Shown: positions 34,000-45,865, counted from the first letter of the stretch. The stretch: DNA of 64,000 nucleotides from Crambe crambe (GCA_963924555.1 OZ004582.1:6014001-6078000), one strand, 5' to 3'. The notes: generated from the letters alone by a model not told the origin. Translations and numbers: made by a program.

Positions 34000-35243
34000 A
34001 GAGAAATTGCTAACATGAGATATATCAATCTGTTCATAGTATTCATTCAATTGAGAGTAGAATTTCAACTATTGAAGCATCTGCTTATTCTGAATATAAA
34101 AGTTATCACAGTAGGTATCATGGAAAGCAGTAGCACTAAAAATTAACGATGTCATGTGAATCAGACGCAAAAGTCAATATTGAGATCATTCCAAGAAGAA
34201 TCAGCACTAAACCATTAACTGTATTCATCCAGCTCTTCTTGTAGGGTTTTACCATGAGGAAAAATACCCCAAGCCAACATAAACCAGTGAAGGAAGACTC
34301 CACTCAGGGAAATCCTTGATATCGTGCTGAAATAATTATATTATGAACCACATTGAATTGCAGGCAGTGCACATTCTTAAAATCATGAACAGAGCTGATA
34401 GTGCTCTGTAGTCTCGAGTACCATTAGTACCATCCTTGGAAGACATCCATGGTTATGGCTAAGGCATGCCACCTCTTAAAGCTACATTTTTCAAGAATGA
34501 GATTGAAACACTTTGTTGGGTATAAGAAAAGAGTATGAACATTAGACAGAAGGAGACACACAAACTGGAGGTATTGAGTAACAAAAAAAGAGTCTAATTT
34601 CCAGAAAGCATACAAGGTGAAGATTATATATGATTGAGGCTACAGGTTTAACTTGACCTAAGATCTGTGAATGCTGTCAAGAAATCATTCACCAGTATTT
34701 GACGGAAGAAAGCTAAAACACTCACTGGACTCGAATTTCACACAATAGGATAAAAAAGAATAAAATTGTTACCATTAAAAGCTGAAACATTTAATAGATA
34801 AAATATCCAAATGTAGTTGTGTTTATGATACTTGGCACAAGGTATGTTTGCTCCATTGAGAAAAGGTGCAGGACCATATCCATCAATGCACTCCTTGCAA
34901 TGTGTACCTTGTCGATTGAATTTTGAGCAGATGAAATAACTCAGGTTTACATTGGCTGGAATGCTGTAATATAAATAATTTCTTGTGACTTCTGGTGGGA
35001 AGTATGGACAATTCCCAATTACTGCCTTGCCAATAGTTTCATCCCAAGTAAGACACATCAACCTCTCTATCTTCTCTGCAATTAAAGATGTTGTGTGAAA
35101 ATTCCTTGCAGTAGCAGCTGCCATTATTTCCATGATCCAACCAGGGGGGCAAGAGGTATTTTTGCTTTAAGAAGGTAAACCTACTGTAAGTGTTAAATCA
35201 TCACAAACTGTGAGAGAAATACATGCAGTAGAAGCATGGCAAA
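34000..35243 (-). pseudogene. Membrane-protein family, decayed copy F
   Basis: Recognisable from the signal-peptide region (about 35200-35243) through PAFLNG-like, CKECIDGYGPAPFLNGANIP (34738-35133) and SVLAFF-like remnants to VVKPYKKSWMN near 34210. It has many frameshifts and internal deletions; for instance the TM blocks between HTLF and the PTKCF segment are fused at about 34525. Judged against the intact copies, it is clearly dead. Confidence 0.85.
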
Positions 35244-35394
35244 TAGCTTGTAGCTATATAGCTAGCTAGATTGCTCTTCAATCTAAAATAAATATGAAAT
35301 TCATTGTCTTTTTAAAGGAGTGCCTGAGGGTTGGTTGCTATACAATTCGTAGTAAGCTTACAGTATATGCATGGATTCTAATTCAATATGAAAA

Positions 35395-35715
35395 GATCAA
35401 GTTCATATGCATGGATTTGAAAGGATCAAGCACATGCATGGATTCTAATGCATGAAGAGATCAAGCACATGCATGGATTCTAATGCATGAAGAGATCAAG
35501 CACATGCATGGATTCTAATGCATGAAGAGATCAAGCACATGCATGGATTCTAATGCATGAAGAGATCAAGCACATGTATGGATTCTAATGCATGAAGAGA
35601 TCAAGCACATGTATGGATTCTAATGCATGAAGAGATCAAGCACATGTATGGATTCTAATGCATGAAGAGATCAAGCACATGCATGGATTCTAATGCATGG
35701 AAGGATCAAGCACAT
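35395..35715. repeat. 35-bp minisatellite made of the family upstream motif
   Basis: About nine copies of a 35-base unit (CATGCATGGATTCTAATGCA then TGAAGAGATCAAGCA), phase exact at 35466, 35501, 35536 and onwards. The unit is the distal motif found upstream of copies A, B, D and E. There are no spacers, so it is not a CRISPR array. Confidence 0.92.
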
Positions 35716-37463
35716 ATCAATTCATATTCAATTTATCTCTTTGCATTTCCTATAAAAAATTCCATGTCACAACCATAATTATATTCATAATGTGGACTGC
35801 AGCTGGGTAGTTTTCTATCCTGATGACCTATGTAGCTATACACTACAGGCAGAAAAGGCTATATGGTTCATACAAGCCATGCAGTGTACCTATTTATTAT
35901 GGACAAGCATCTAGAAATTTGATACCATGACTATATAATACCATGCAGGAATAAGTGGTAGGACAGGTTATCACTATAGCAACTACATGTATGCATGCCA
36001 CAGCTTCAAGTTTTCCTTCGTGGGGATGATTTCATAATTTTAATTAAATTTTGGTTTAGCTGAATGATAGGGTTTCTGCTTATACTATGACCTGTGACAC
36101 TAAAATCAGTGGTTGCCAGGGTAGCTAAATACAAGATTTAGCAATTAACTTTGAAGCATAATTATTACTGACCCATTTTTTAAATTCCACTAATAAAGAG
36201 CACCTGTTGTATAGTACAATGAGAGGCAATCCAATGCATGGTCAATATAGCTAAGTCATGCAGGCCTTTGTTTCAGCTGCATAGCTACTGTAATAGCTAT
36301 ATAGCTAATATACAATATAGCTAATGTATGGAGTCATAGGTGTTCTTATGGCAGCATCATGCAAAACATGTTCAACCAACATTTCTGACATGCCTTGCTA
36401 CCCTACTTTATATGAGTAATCTACATTGGGGTGCTTCAACTTTTTGCATTTTCGAGCAGAATTGAAAGGTTGTGACGAAGATTGTATACAACCAGAGCCA
36501 TTGCTTTTACCAGACAATATTTCCATTATGTCCTCTGGATCTACAATGGTACACATAAACCAAAGGTAAGGCGGGGCAATAATGAGGGTGGGGCAATTCC
36601 AACACTTTTAAAAAAAATTCCAGTCAGCCTATAGTCAGAGAAACAAAGATTATCAAAAATGACAGAATTACCCCACCCTTCGTAATTGTCCTGCCTTACC
36701 TTATCCCCAACACACCACCAGTGAGTCAAACAATTACAGGAATAAGTGGAAACTTGAATGTAATGTGTAATGCTTGGGTACTTACTTGTATAATGCATGC
36801 TTGCGAGCACACTCCCTCCAAATTGTTTTTGTTTTTTTATATGTGTGTGATAGTTCCAGGTAGAAATCAAATATTATCTCATTTCCAATTAGCTTAGTTG
36901 AATGGGAAATTTCTTTGATAAAATTGACCCAAAATTCAGTTGTGTGTTCTATGATGATTGAACTATCTCTATAGCAAATTTCAAGACCTATATATATAGG
37001 CCACTAGTAGTCATGAGTTACGGACAGCTAAAGTATGGAAAAGTGGCCAGGAATCAATACGTCTAATATTTGAGTTCTACCTGTATAGCTACATATGTCC
37101 CATCATAATTTTCCCAGTGGTTTCATTTTAGTGCTGTGCTGAGTGCAGATAGCTACATGCACTACCTCAAGAAAATCCATAAAAGTGTACCAAGTGACAC
37201 TAAACAAACAACATTCTTAGCCAGGTCATTGTCTTAATGAAGGTCAACATAAGGCTGTTTCAGCACTTTTGGCTGGAAAAATCAATTATAGCAATGTACT
37301 AAATCATAGCCTTGGAATGGTATTTACATCAACTATGATGCCAGGAGGTTCGATTTTATCCCCATTTAGTGCTAAATGAAATGCATGGTTGTAGCTATAC
37401 CATCAACTTCTTTGCTACATCTGCACCACCACAACCACAACCTAATGTTGAAGCTGAATTAGT
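35716..37463. other. Long intergenic stretch
   Basis: No gene recognised. It contains one foldback (36566-36704). The remainder is AT-rich non-coding sequence with many AGCTATATAGCTA-type short palindromes (for example about 36290-36325). Confidence 0.6.
36566..36704. repeat. Foldback, about 140 bases
   Basis: GGTAAGGCGGGGCAATAATG at the left is mirrored by CGTAATTGTCCTGCCTTACC at the right, with inner arms GGGTGGGGCAATTC/GAATTACCCCACCC. Confidence 0.85.
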
Positions 37464-37560
37464 TATCAGAGAGTGCGGTAGCACTCTCTATGTAGGGTTA
37501 GCACAGAATGGGCGTGGCTTCTCTCATTAGAACAATACAAACTAGACTCTCTGTATCTCT
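37464..37560 (+). mobile_element. 97-bp hairpin-ended mini-element
   Basis: Starts TATCAGAGAGTGC, loop GGTA, GCACTCTCT, then ATGTAGGG, the same start as the composite elements, and ends CTGTATCTCT. A copy of the same 97-base length lies inverted at 46909-47005, inside a pseudogene, which shows it moves as a unit. Confidence 0.75.
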
Positions 37561-38893
37561 TCTATTCTTGGTACAGGCTCAACTAAACTTCTTACATCTG
37601 GAAAACAAAGAAGATGATAATATGACCGCTCAAACTCCTCCAGAACAGCGTCAACGATCGGCACCAGCCCCCGCCTAAATCTAAAATTTTTGTGATTCGT
37701 CTGGCGGCGGGCGCCCAAGAAAAAGGAGGTAAAGGGTCGACGCCGCCAGACTATCATTCATCATCATCATCATCATCATCTTCTTTGACGGCTGTAACTC
37801 CATGATCCTTTCACATGTGCTTTTGCCATTGTCAGCTTCCCTTCAAAATAATCACTCATATCGAACGACTTTTCATGTCTGCCATTTTCATTTGTTATGC
37901 GCGCGCGTCTGTCACTATCACGTGCACATAATTATGCGCGTACCAACGTTCAACATAGATATAAGAGGTTTTACGGGATTGGAAACGCCCAATGAACTGC
38001 ACAACCGTGGCGCGTTGACAGATGCGCACGCGCATGCAGCATTAATTATATTAATCGTTGTGAAAAGAGATCAATATTCACTCCTTTCAAGGCAGTTAAA
38101 GTGATATTCTGCCCCTACAGCTCACAGAATAGTACAAGTAAGCTAAGGGGACGGTATTGAAGAAGTGAAGAGTCAGAGAGTTGAAGCTGAGGAAGGAAGT
38201 TATTAATTATTCATAACTTTTTTCCTTGTAATTATAACTATGAGTACCTATCATTGCTCATTATACATTAATTGTATGTGATTGATTTGAAAGAAAGGCC
38301 AGAATGACTTTTGGTATTAAAATTAGACATAAATTCATTATTATTATAGCTAGATAATTTTGCCCCAAAGTTATCCACCAGTTTCTGCTCAGTTCTCCCT
38401 CATCAACATTATTGCAATACTTCCAGCTTTTGGCTGTTGGGTTTTGACACCATCCACCTCAAGAATTCAGCTCAGTCAGCTGTCCTGTGGACCCTATGGA
38501 TATTAGGGGGGAAATATAGTAAGCTTGCCATCTCCATCGGATGACTATTGTATAGAAAACGAATGCACCAATTCCATTTACTGTTCTATCCTTTCCCTGA
38601 AATAACTAATACAGTTTCAATATTGTTAATCTATTTCTTGGGAGAGGGATTACAGTTTTAACACCACTTGCAAATGCTAGAGACAATATATGTCAGCTAA
38701 TACAAAAACCAACATTACTATTCCATGTAGCTAAAGTTTACATGCCTTTTGATCAGAAAATGGGCAACAGCAATTGATTCCATCAAGCGTGAGAGGGATT
38801 ACAGTCCCATTAACCACTACAGTAGTATTTGTAGGAATAAACTTGAAAATCTGAGCTGAAATATATTTCATACAGTAAATCTATGCCCTAGTG
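37561..38893. other. Intergenic
   Basis: No gene recognised. A (CAT)n run lies at about 37755-37782. The segment 37956-38030 (TAGATATAAGAGGTTTTACG, GGGATTGGAAAC, GGCGCGTTGACAG) recurs in inverse orientation at about 40890-40985. Confidence 0.6.
37698..37752. repeat. Foldback with GTCTGGCGGCG ends
   Basis: GTCTGGCGGCGGGCG at the left is mirrored by CGACGCCGCCAGAC at the right. A relative with GTCTGGCGTCG ends lies at 58612-58694. Confidence 0.75.
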
Positions 38894-39133
38894 TATCAGA
38901 GAGTGCGGTAGCACTCTCTATGTAGGGATGACTCGGACGGCCGCGCGCGCCGCCTATAGACTAATACTAAAGTGAAATTCTAGTTCTCCCACTTAGACCT
39001 AACAAAAGCTACTGTGAATGATTATCCAGCCTACTAGAGCCTACTACAATGTGCAGACCAAGTTTCAGGACCAGGGAGCTTACCGTTTCAGAAATACGGC
39101 AAGCAGGTAAATCGCTATATTCTTCTTCTTCTC

Positions 39134-39137
<4 letters not shown>

Positions 39138-39171
<34 letters not shown>
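39138..39171. repeat. (ATT)n microsatellite
   Basis: About 11 ATT units. Such triplet runs recur at every junction between modules of the composite elements. Confidence 0.95.
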
Positions 39172-39174
<3 letters not shown>

Positions 39175-39670
39175 TTCTTCTTAGACAACCATATCTCTCG
39201 AACCACTCAAGCTACAGCCATGATTTCTGGACAAATCCACTCCAAATTCTACCAACTACGATCTTTTCTACTCGTTGATCCTCGAAAGAGTCGATGAAAA
39301 AGGAGACACTATGGAGCACAGCACTCGACTAATTCAATTAGGAAGCCATCTTTTCTATAATACGCATGCGCATGTATTTGAATATCCAATTATTCGAAAT
39401 CATAATATTACTCAGCTGTCTCTAGCTAGCTAGCTAGCTAGCTCTAGCTGATGATAGACTACTGTATCGATTCGGGGATTTAGATTCACCACGGTAGACT
39501 CTATTTCAGCATCTTCGACCTCCAAGTATGGCTCAACAACACAACACCTTGACTCGATAAATGATTGGGCTGGTATGCTATTGGAGAACTTCTTTCATCT
39601 GTCCCTGCATACACAGAAGAATGAACTCTAATCATAGCTAAAACCATAAAAGAGAGGAAAAAAGACCAGG

Positions 39671-39985
39671 AACAAGTAAGGGAAAAAGCATTTCGTGAAA
39701 TGAAAAAAAGATGTAGGGATGACCACTGCTCAAAAAAGTAAGGAAACAAGAAGGATGGAAATGGGATCAATCTTTGTTCTGTATATCCAGCCAACAATCC
39801 CTACATATACGTCAGGTAACTTCAGATTATAGTGTAGTAATGTGTGTATATGTAGGGATTGTTGGCTGGATATACAGAACAAAGATTGATCCCATTTCCA
39901 TCCTTCTTGTTTCCTTACTTTTTTGAGCAGTGGTCATCCCTACATCTTTTTTTCATTTCACGAAATGCTTTTTCCCTTACTTGTT
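39671..39985. repeat. Foldback P1, perfect 139-nt arms
   Basis: Arms 39671-39809 and 39847-39985 are perfect reverse complements over 139 bases, with a 37-base loop. Ends are AACAAGTAAGG; GTAGGGAT and ATCCCTAC occur at the same relative places as in the other foldbacks. Confidence 0.95.
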
Positions 39986-40508
39986 ATTATTATTATTATT
40001 ATTATTCTTCTTAGACAACCATATCTCTCGAACCACTCAAGCTACAGCCATGATTTCTGGACAAATCCACTCCAAATTCTACCAACTACGATCTTTTCTA
40101 CTCTTTGATCCTCGAAAGAGTCGATGAAAAAGGAGACACTATGGAGCACAGCATGCACTCGACTAATTCAATTAGGAAGCCATCTTTTCTATAATACGCA
40201 TGCGCATGTATTTGAATATCCAATTATTCGAAATCATAATATTACTCAGCTGTCTCTAGCTAGCTAGCTAGCTCTAGCTCTGGATAATGATGATGATAGA
40301 CTACTGTATCGATTCGGGGATTTAGATTCACCACGGTAGACTCTATTTCAGCATCTTCGACCTCCAAGTATGGCTCAACAACACAACACCTTGACTCGAT
40401 AATGATTGGGCTGGTATTGGAGAACTTCTTTCATCTGTCCCTGCATACACATAGAAGAATGAACTCTAATCATTGCTAAAACCATAAAAGAGAGGAAAAA
40501 AGACCAGG

Positions 40509-40817
40509 AACAAGTAAGGGAAAAAGCATTTCGTGAAATGAAAAAAAGATGTAGGGATGACCACTGCTCAAAAAAGTAAGGAAACAAGAAGGATGGAAAT
40601 GGGATCAATCTTTGTTCTGTATATCCAGCCAACAATCCCTACATATACGGCGGGTAACTTCAGATTATAGTGTAGTAATGTACGTATATGTAGGGATTGT
40701 TGGCTGGATATACAGAACAAAGATTGATCCCATTTCCATCCTTCTTGTTTCCTTACTTTTTTGAGCAGTGGTCATCCCTACATCTTTTTTTCATTTCACG
40801 AAATGCTTTTTCCCTTA
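40509..40817. repeat. Foldback P2
   Basis: Duplicate of P1 with the same arms. The right arm stops short by about 8 bases (ends TTTTTCCCTTA), which removes the terminal ACTTGTT. Confidence 0.93.
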
Positions 40818-41039
40818 TTATAGTATCATTGGCATAAGTCTTACCTCACGGATCTTGTCAGAACAGCAACTTTGACAAAAGTGCTATGTCATTCAGCTGT
40901 CAACGCGCCTCGGTTGTTAGTTGCTAACGAGAGCACATGATCCGTTTCCAATCCCGTAAACATCTTATATCTATGGTGCCAACCAGCTATTAATTAATTT
41001 TTACTTGAAAATATCAAAGGTCATACAAAAAGTAAACAA

Positions 41040-41328
41040 ACAAGTGAAAGGAAAAAAATGTAGGGTTTATAGCCTGTACTTTAACAGTTTCTGTCAACAA
41101 AAATCAAAATAATGCTGCCTTCAATAATAATCCCTACATCACTGCCTAAACCAAGCAGAACACTTTTATACTGACATGAACAATTAAACCAGCTTAGTGG
41201 GAGGCAGTGATGTAGGGATTATTATTGAAGGCAGCATTATTTTGATTTTTGTTGACAGAAACTGTTAAAGTACAGGCTAACCCTACATGGCCTTCTTATT
41301 TAGCATAATTTTTTTTCCTTTCACTTGT
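41040..41328. repeat. Foldback P3
   Basis: Ends ACAAGTGAAAGG. The long inner arms (AGCCTGTACTTTAACAGTTT to ATCCCTACATCACTGCCT) are perfect. The left arm lacks about 20 bases present in the right arm (TTATGCTAAATAAGAAGGCC). The loop is about 55 bases. Confidence 0.92.
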
Positions 41329-42166
41329 GACTATTATAGTATATACATATTATGTATCACAAACAAAAAAAAATTTTCAAAACTTACTTAGCTATTAGCT
41401 GTATCTATAGTCATATCTTTTTTTCATTACATTACTCTAATAAAACTTTATTATCATAGCCAAGGGAATTAAAGAGGACTTCATTATTTAGCCAAGGGGG
41501 ATGATTTATGCCAGTTAAGGGTGCAGGCACACTCCGCCCACACATGGTTGCTAGGAAAAATTAACTTAAAAACTATTCATGATAGAAATTTCTAACTTGC
41601 ACCACATTATTAAGTATCAGAATAGTACTACATACACAAAAAATGAAGGAGGACCAATCAAAATGACTGATGTTATGACTGATTCCATTCTCAAGGTAAA
41701 CTGTGTTACATCTCAATGACCACTTGGAATCAATGGCTGATTTTTGATATACAGCTTCTTATATTTATTGCCATAAAAATTACATTTAGTTTTTGTCAAT
41801 TCACATTCTACTTTTCAATTTATCCATATAGGATCTAGTGTCCTGCACATTCTGTACTAGCTATAAACTAAAGCAAAATGTAACTTTTTAGACCTTATTA
41901 AGTAGTTGCCATATGCAAAATATTGGCCCATTCCCATGCATAGTTCCTGAGTTGCAATGACTTGTTCATTATTCATGCTAGCATGGATTTTATGTGCCAA
42001 AGTAGCAGCTGCTATTGTGTTTACTATCTGTTATTTTAGCACGGTAGTATTTGTGGTTAATTAGTGCTAGTACTAGCTCATGCCTTGGTTACTATGTGCC
42101 TGCACCCTTAAAGGCATATTATGTCAATACTAAATAGCTAGCTGTAATACTACTATTGAAATGACT
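41329..42166. other. Intergenic
   Basis: No gene or repeat recognised downstream of the membrane-protein gene at 42167. Confidence 0.55.
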
Positions 42167-44092
42167 CTATGAGAAAGTACCATATGGACTTGAATTTGAA
42201 ATTGACTTTCCAGACTTCATTTCTTGAAAAACAGGAGGTGTAGATCTGTGCACCATAGCAGAATGTGAATGCTGCTGATTAGGACTACATGTAAGCAATG
42301 GAGAATTCCTGTAGCCATCACTTGCAGAAGAGTCAAACCTTCTGGCAGCGTTCATCTGTTCCAAAAATTCTACGCTCTCAGTTGATGAAGTATCACAGCA
42401 TCTCAAATGTCTACATATCAACTGATAGCATTTTTTTGTTCCATAACAAACGGCTACAACAGTAGGAATCATTACCAATACACCCACTAGAGCTAGAGTG
42501 TACATGTCCTGTATCGTAACCATTATTGTTGACATTCCAAGAAGAATCAACACAAGACCATCAATTGTGCTCATCCAGGTCTTCTTGTAGGGTTTGACTG
42601 TGAGGAAGAAGCACCCCAAGCCAATATGAATCAATGAAGGGAGACTCCACTCAAATGAATTATACCTCGTCTGGTACTGAAACATAAGAACAAGAATAAA
42701 CTCACTGGCAAAGCCTATTCTTAAGATCATGTACAGAGCTGATAGTGCTCTGTAGTCTCGAGTACCGTTAGTGCCATCTTTATACCATCCTTGGAAGACA
42801 TCCATGACTATGGCTAAAGCATGCCACCTCTTAAAACCACATTTTTCGAGGCAGAGTTTGAAACACTTTGTTGGATATAAGAGGAGAAGGGATGGAGGGA
42901 TGATAATGAAAATAAGGATAATGACAAGAGAGAGGCACACATATGGGGTGTGGCTACGTCCAAAGTACTTCAGTGATGAATCATAGAGCAAAATTGGAGA
43001 ATCTTTCACTTCCTTTTCGTCATTATCATACAACTTTACTCCATACAGAAGGTTCACAGAAGTGAAGAGTATCTTTGAATAAGAAAGAAGAAGAAAGTTA
43101 GCAAAAGTACTCAAAACTGACTTCATTGGATTCCATTGGTGTGTACCCTTGCAGCTTGTAAATAGGTAATGGAATGGCTTCCAGGCATAAATCACTAGTC
43201 GAAACCCTCTACCATGAAGTTTTATGCAAAAAAAGGATACCAGAGTTAAGAAGATAGGGTAAAAAGCAATGATATACTCAAACAAAAGAGCATGAATGTT
43301 AGACATCGAAGGAGACACACATACTGATGGTAGTGAATAGCGAAAAAAATCTAAATTCCAGAAAGCACCGACAGTCAAAAGGACTGTTAAGGCAGGAAGT
43401 TTCATTTCACACATAACACTTGCATATAGTGTTCCATTGGACGAAATAGAATTTATAACTATCTGATAGAAATAAGAGAAAACATTGAAAGGACTTGAAG
43501 TTCCTTGGTATTCACTCAGTAGGAAAGAGAAAAATATAATTGTAACCATTAAGAGCTGAAGCAATAAATAAAATATCCAAATGTAGTTGCGCTCGTAACA
43601 CTGGGCACAGGGTATATTCGCTCCATTGAGAAAAGGGGCAGGACCATGTCCATGAATGCATTCCTTGCAATGTCTCCCTTGTCGATTGAATTTCGAACAG
43701 ACAAAATTACTCAGGTTTGAATTGGATACATTAGCAGGGATGATGTATTGAAAGGACTTGCAAACTTTTGGAATATCCCTAGAAAAATAAGGACAGTCAC
43801 CAATCACTGCCTTGTTTATACCTTCATCCCAAGTAAGACATTCTCCAAGAAGAACAGAGACATCTCCATTTCCTTCACACGCAAAAAGATCATGATTAAA
43901 TTTCTTGCACTCACAATTACCCTCTCCATGATCCAACCAAGGAGGGCAGGTCGTGTTGAGAATGTGAGAATCGTCAGCTGATATTTCATTAGGCAATCCA
44001 AGAGAATGTGAAGTTGCATACACAGACAGAGAGATACAACTAACTATCAGTAGATTCATCACTAATAAATAATCTTTGCAACAAAAACTCAT
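42167..44092 (-). CDS. Multi-pass membrane protein with Cys-rich ectodomain (copy G)
   Basis: A single exon of 641 residues, the longest and most divergent intact copy. It has a signal peptide after MSFCCKDYLLVMNLLIVSC (a downstream Met at residue 12 is the alternative start), ectodomain motifs PPWLDHGEGNC, CSKFNRQGRHCKECIHGHGP and CAQC, then nine to ten membrane segments with FWNLDFFRYSLPSVC, LLLSYSKILF, YKDGTNGTRDYRAL and VKPYKKTWMSTIDGL. The ~90-residue cytoplasmic tail is Ser-rich and ends SPYGTFS, like the tail of broken copy A. The dileucine of copy B is replaced by NSPLL. The TATA-like box of the other copies is not visible upstream. Confidence 0.88.
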   Translation of the reverse strand: MSFCCKDYLLVMNLLIVSCISLSVYATSHSLGLPNEISADDSHILNTTCPPWLDHGEGNCECKKFNHDLFACEGNGDVSVLLGECLTWDEGINKAVIGDCPYFSRDIPKVCKSFQYIIPANVSNSNLSNFVCSKFNRQGRHCKECIHGHGPAPFLNGANIPCAQCYERNYIWIFYLLLQLLMVTIIFFSFLLSEYQGTSSPFNVFSYFYQIVINSISSNGTLYASVMCEMKLPALTVLLTVGAFWNLDFFRYSLPSVCVSPSMSNIHALLFEYIIAFYPIFLTLVSFFCIKLHGRGFRLVIYAWKPFHYLFTSCKGTHQWNPMKSVLSTFANFLLLSYSKILFTSVNLLYGVKLYDNDEKEVKDSPILLYDSSLKYFGRSHTPYVCLSLVIILIFIIIPPSLLLLYPTKCFKLCLEKCGFKRWHALAIVMDVFQGWYKDGTNGTRDYRALSALYMILRIGFASEFILVLMFQYQTRYNSFEWSLPSLIHIGLGCFFLTVKPYKKTWMSTIDGLVLILLGMSTIMVTIQDMYTLALVGVLVMIPTVVAVCYGTKKCYQLICRHLRCCDTSSTESVEFLEQMNAARRFDSSASDGYRNSPLLTCSPNQQHSHSAMVHRSTPPVFQEMKSGKSISNSSPYGTFS

Positions 44093-44195
44093 AGAATATG
44101 TCCCTAGTCAGTAGCTAGCCAACTGGTATGATCAGAATACGTAGAAGCATTATATTTTGGAAAATTTCTTTGTTTTTGTAAAAACAAACAACCTA

Positions 44196-44244
44196 TTTTT
44201 AGGTTATCTGAGTTGTAAATCAGAACTCAGATAACCTAAAAAAA
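44196..44244. repeat. Short hairpin
   Basis: TTTTAGGTTATCTGAGTT is mirrored by AACTCAGATAACCTAAAA with a short loop, about 100 bases upstream of copy G. Confidence 0.8.
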
Positions 44245-45411
44245 AACAATATTTCTTTAAGGGCATCAACAAACACTCCAAAGTGAAACCATAGCACTTA
44301 TCATAGATTATTCTCTTCTGTTATCATAGTACAGTACCATGGTTACTGCATGTACATGTACAATTATACTTGTACATACGTATATATACTCCATACATAT
44401 AATGATCTATGATTTTTTTGTTCTGTTTTTTTTATTGTTGTTGTATTTTTATGGATTTATTTAACTAAAAGATACAATAGCTAGCTGCAACCTCTCTGAG
44501 AAGAGGAGGACAACCTTCCAAGGTTCATAAGCTTTCCCATATACACTGTAAAGATGAAAATGTTTACTGCACACCATACACACACCACACATGAAGGTGT
44601 TTACTACACACCATTTTGTCCCAATGCACACACTGTTTTTATTTTTCGAGTGTGTGTTTGGACAGTTTAGTGTACAGTACACACTTTCATTTTTACAGTT
44701 ATAATAGTATTATCCATAGAGGGCAACCTCAGTACAAGGGATTAAAGTATGGTAAGTGAGTAAACACAAATCAAAGACATCATCAAACAGACACCTTTAG
44801 AAAACATACATAGCCAATTGGGGGGCTTAATTCTTCAAACTGCGCTGTCAATAAATGACCACTAGCTTTATTGGCTGTGATGGGAAAGTGAACATTAATT
44901 TTGGGACCTTGACCTAACCTAGTAGAGTCATGTATTTCTGGTGTCCCTTACCACTTAGTCTTGCACAGCCAGAGGGAAAGGGTCTGGTAAACTTCACACA
45001 GCAGATCAGTTCGATGGTTCTCTATTTATTCACAAGTGGTAGTATAATGACATTCATAACCATGTGGCTTAACACTTGGTTACTAAGCAAGAACCACTCA
45101 ATATGTAATTATTCATCTGTTATAGCTACTGTTGTATATAGTCATGCTATAACTGTCACCTCAATTTCATTCTTAAAATGTTACTAGGGAAAGCAAAACA
45201 TTCTGGAAGCTTTAGGGAAATGATATCACTACATTGCAAAGGACAGTATGGAACCAGAAGAATGTCATATGATATATAGTGCCCTCTCATTCAACTCTCT
45301 AGTGGCTCACTTCACTTGCAATGATAATGTTAATTATCTGTGTCACTAGCATGTATGAAAATTGTTAACATGAAATTAACACTGAACACAAAATAAGAGC
45401 AAATTCCGGTA
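44245..45411. other. Intergenic
   Basis: No gene recognised. The GTGTGTGCATTGGGAC-type sequence around 44560-44680 is related, in the opposite orientation, to an insert at about 46445-46525 in the neighbouring pseudogene, suggesting a small interspersed repeat. Confidence 0.5.
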
Positions 45412-45565
45412 TAATAGCAAATAGCAATCCAACCAAATAGCAATCTAATTAAAGCCAACCAAATAGCAATCTAATTAAAGCCAACCAAATAGCAATCTAA
45501 TTAAAGCCAACCAAATAGCAATCTAATTAAAGCCAACCAAATAGCAATCTAATCAAAGCCTACAT
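45412..45565. repeat. 26-bp minisatellite
   Basis: About five and a half copies of CCAAATAGCAATCTAATTAA then AGCCAA. Confidence 0.92.
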
Positions 45566-45865
45566 ACTGTTTAACATGAAAGTACATTGAACATAGGTCA
45601 GAAAACTATGATGTGAATGAGTACTTTTGATGTTAGCTATAGTAACTTCACCTTCCAGATTAAAAAATAGCTGAATCTTGAAGAATATGAAGTGTAGCCA
45701 ATTAGCTAATTAATGGTTTATGCTCTTCATAAAGAGCAAAATCCTCAGATCGAGATACATCAATCTCTTCATGCCATTCTTTTAAGAGAATGTTTATCAC
45801 TTTCAGCTTTCCAATTCCATTAAAGCATCTTATTATACTATGTAAATGCAAGGGTTATCACAGTA

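Larger units (their letters stand above)
39183..40817. repeat. Tandem duplication, 829-base offset
   Basis: The block from TTAGACAACCATATCTCTCG through the end of a foldback occurs at 39183-39985 and again at 40012-40817 with small indels (for example extra CTAGCTAGC in the first copy). Confidence 0.92.
38894..41328 (+). mobile_element. Composite palindromic element 3
   Basis: It begins with the terminal hairpin (TATCAGAGAGTGC, GGTA, GCACTCTCT, ATGTAGGGATG), then a GC-rich and body segment, then an (ATT)n run, then a block (about 39183-40817) tandemly duplicated at an 829-base offset that carries two foldbacks, and finally a third foldback ending CACTTGT. It is built like the composites at 47482 and 57035 but with unrelated body sequence. 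The exact right limit is inferred from the shared ACTTGT end. No protein-coding gene was seen. Confidence 0.6.

Noticed and set aside
35395..35715. CRISPR-like direct repeats
   Set aside because: The 35-base units are contiguous without spacers and the context is eukaryotic; it is a minisatellite.
37542..37757. Small Arg-rich minus-strand gene
   Set aside because: It overlaps the GTCTGGCGGCG foldback and a CAT run; no start context or homolog recognised.
39009..39297. Open frames with poly-Asn or poly-Leu
   Set aside because: Translation of the (ATT)n microsatellite.
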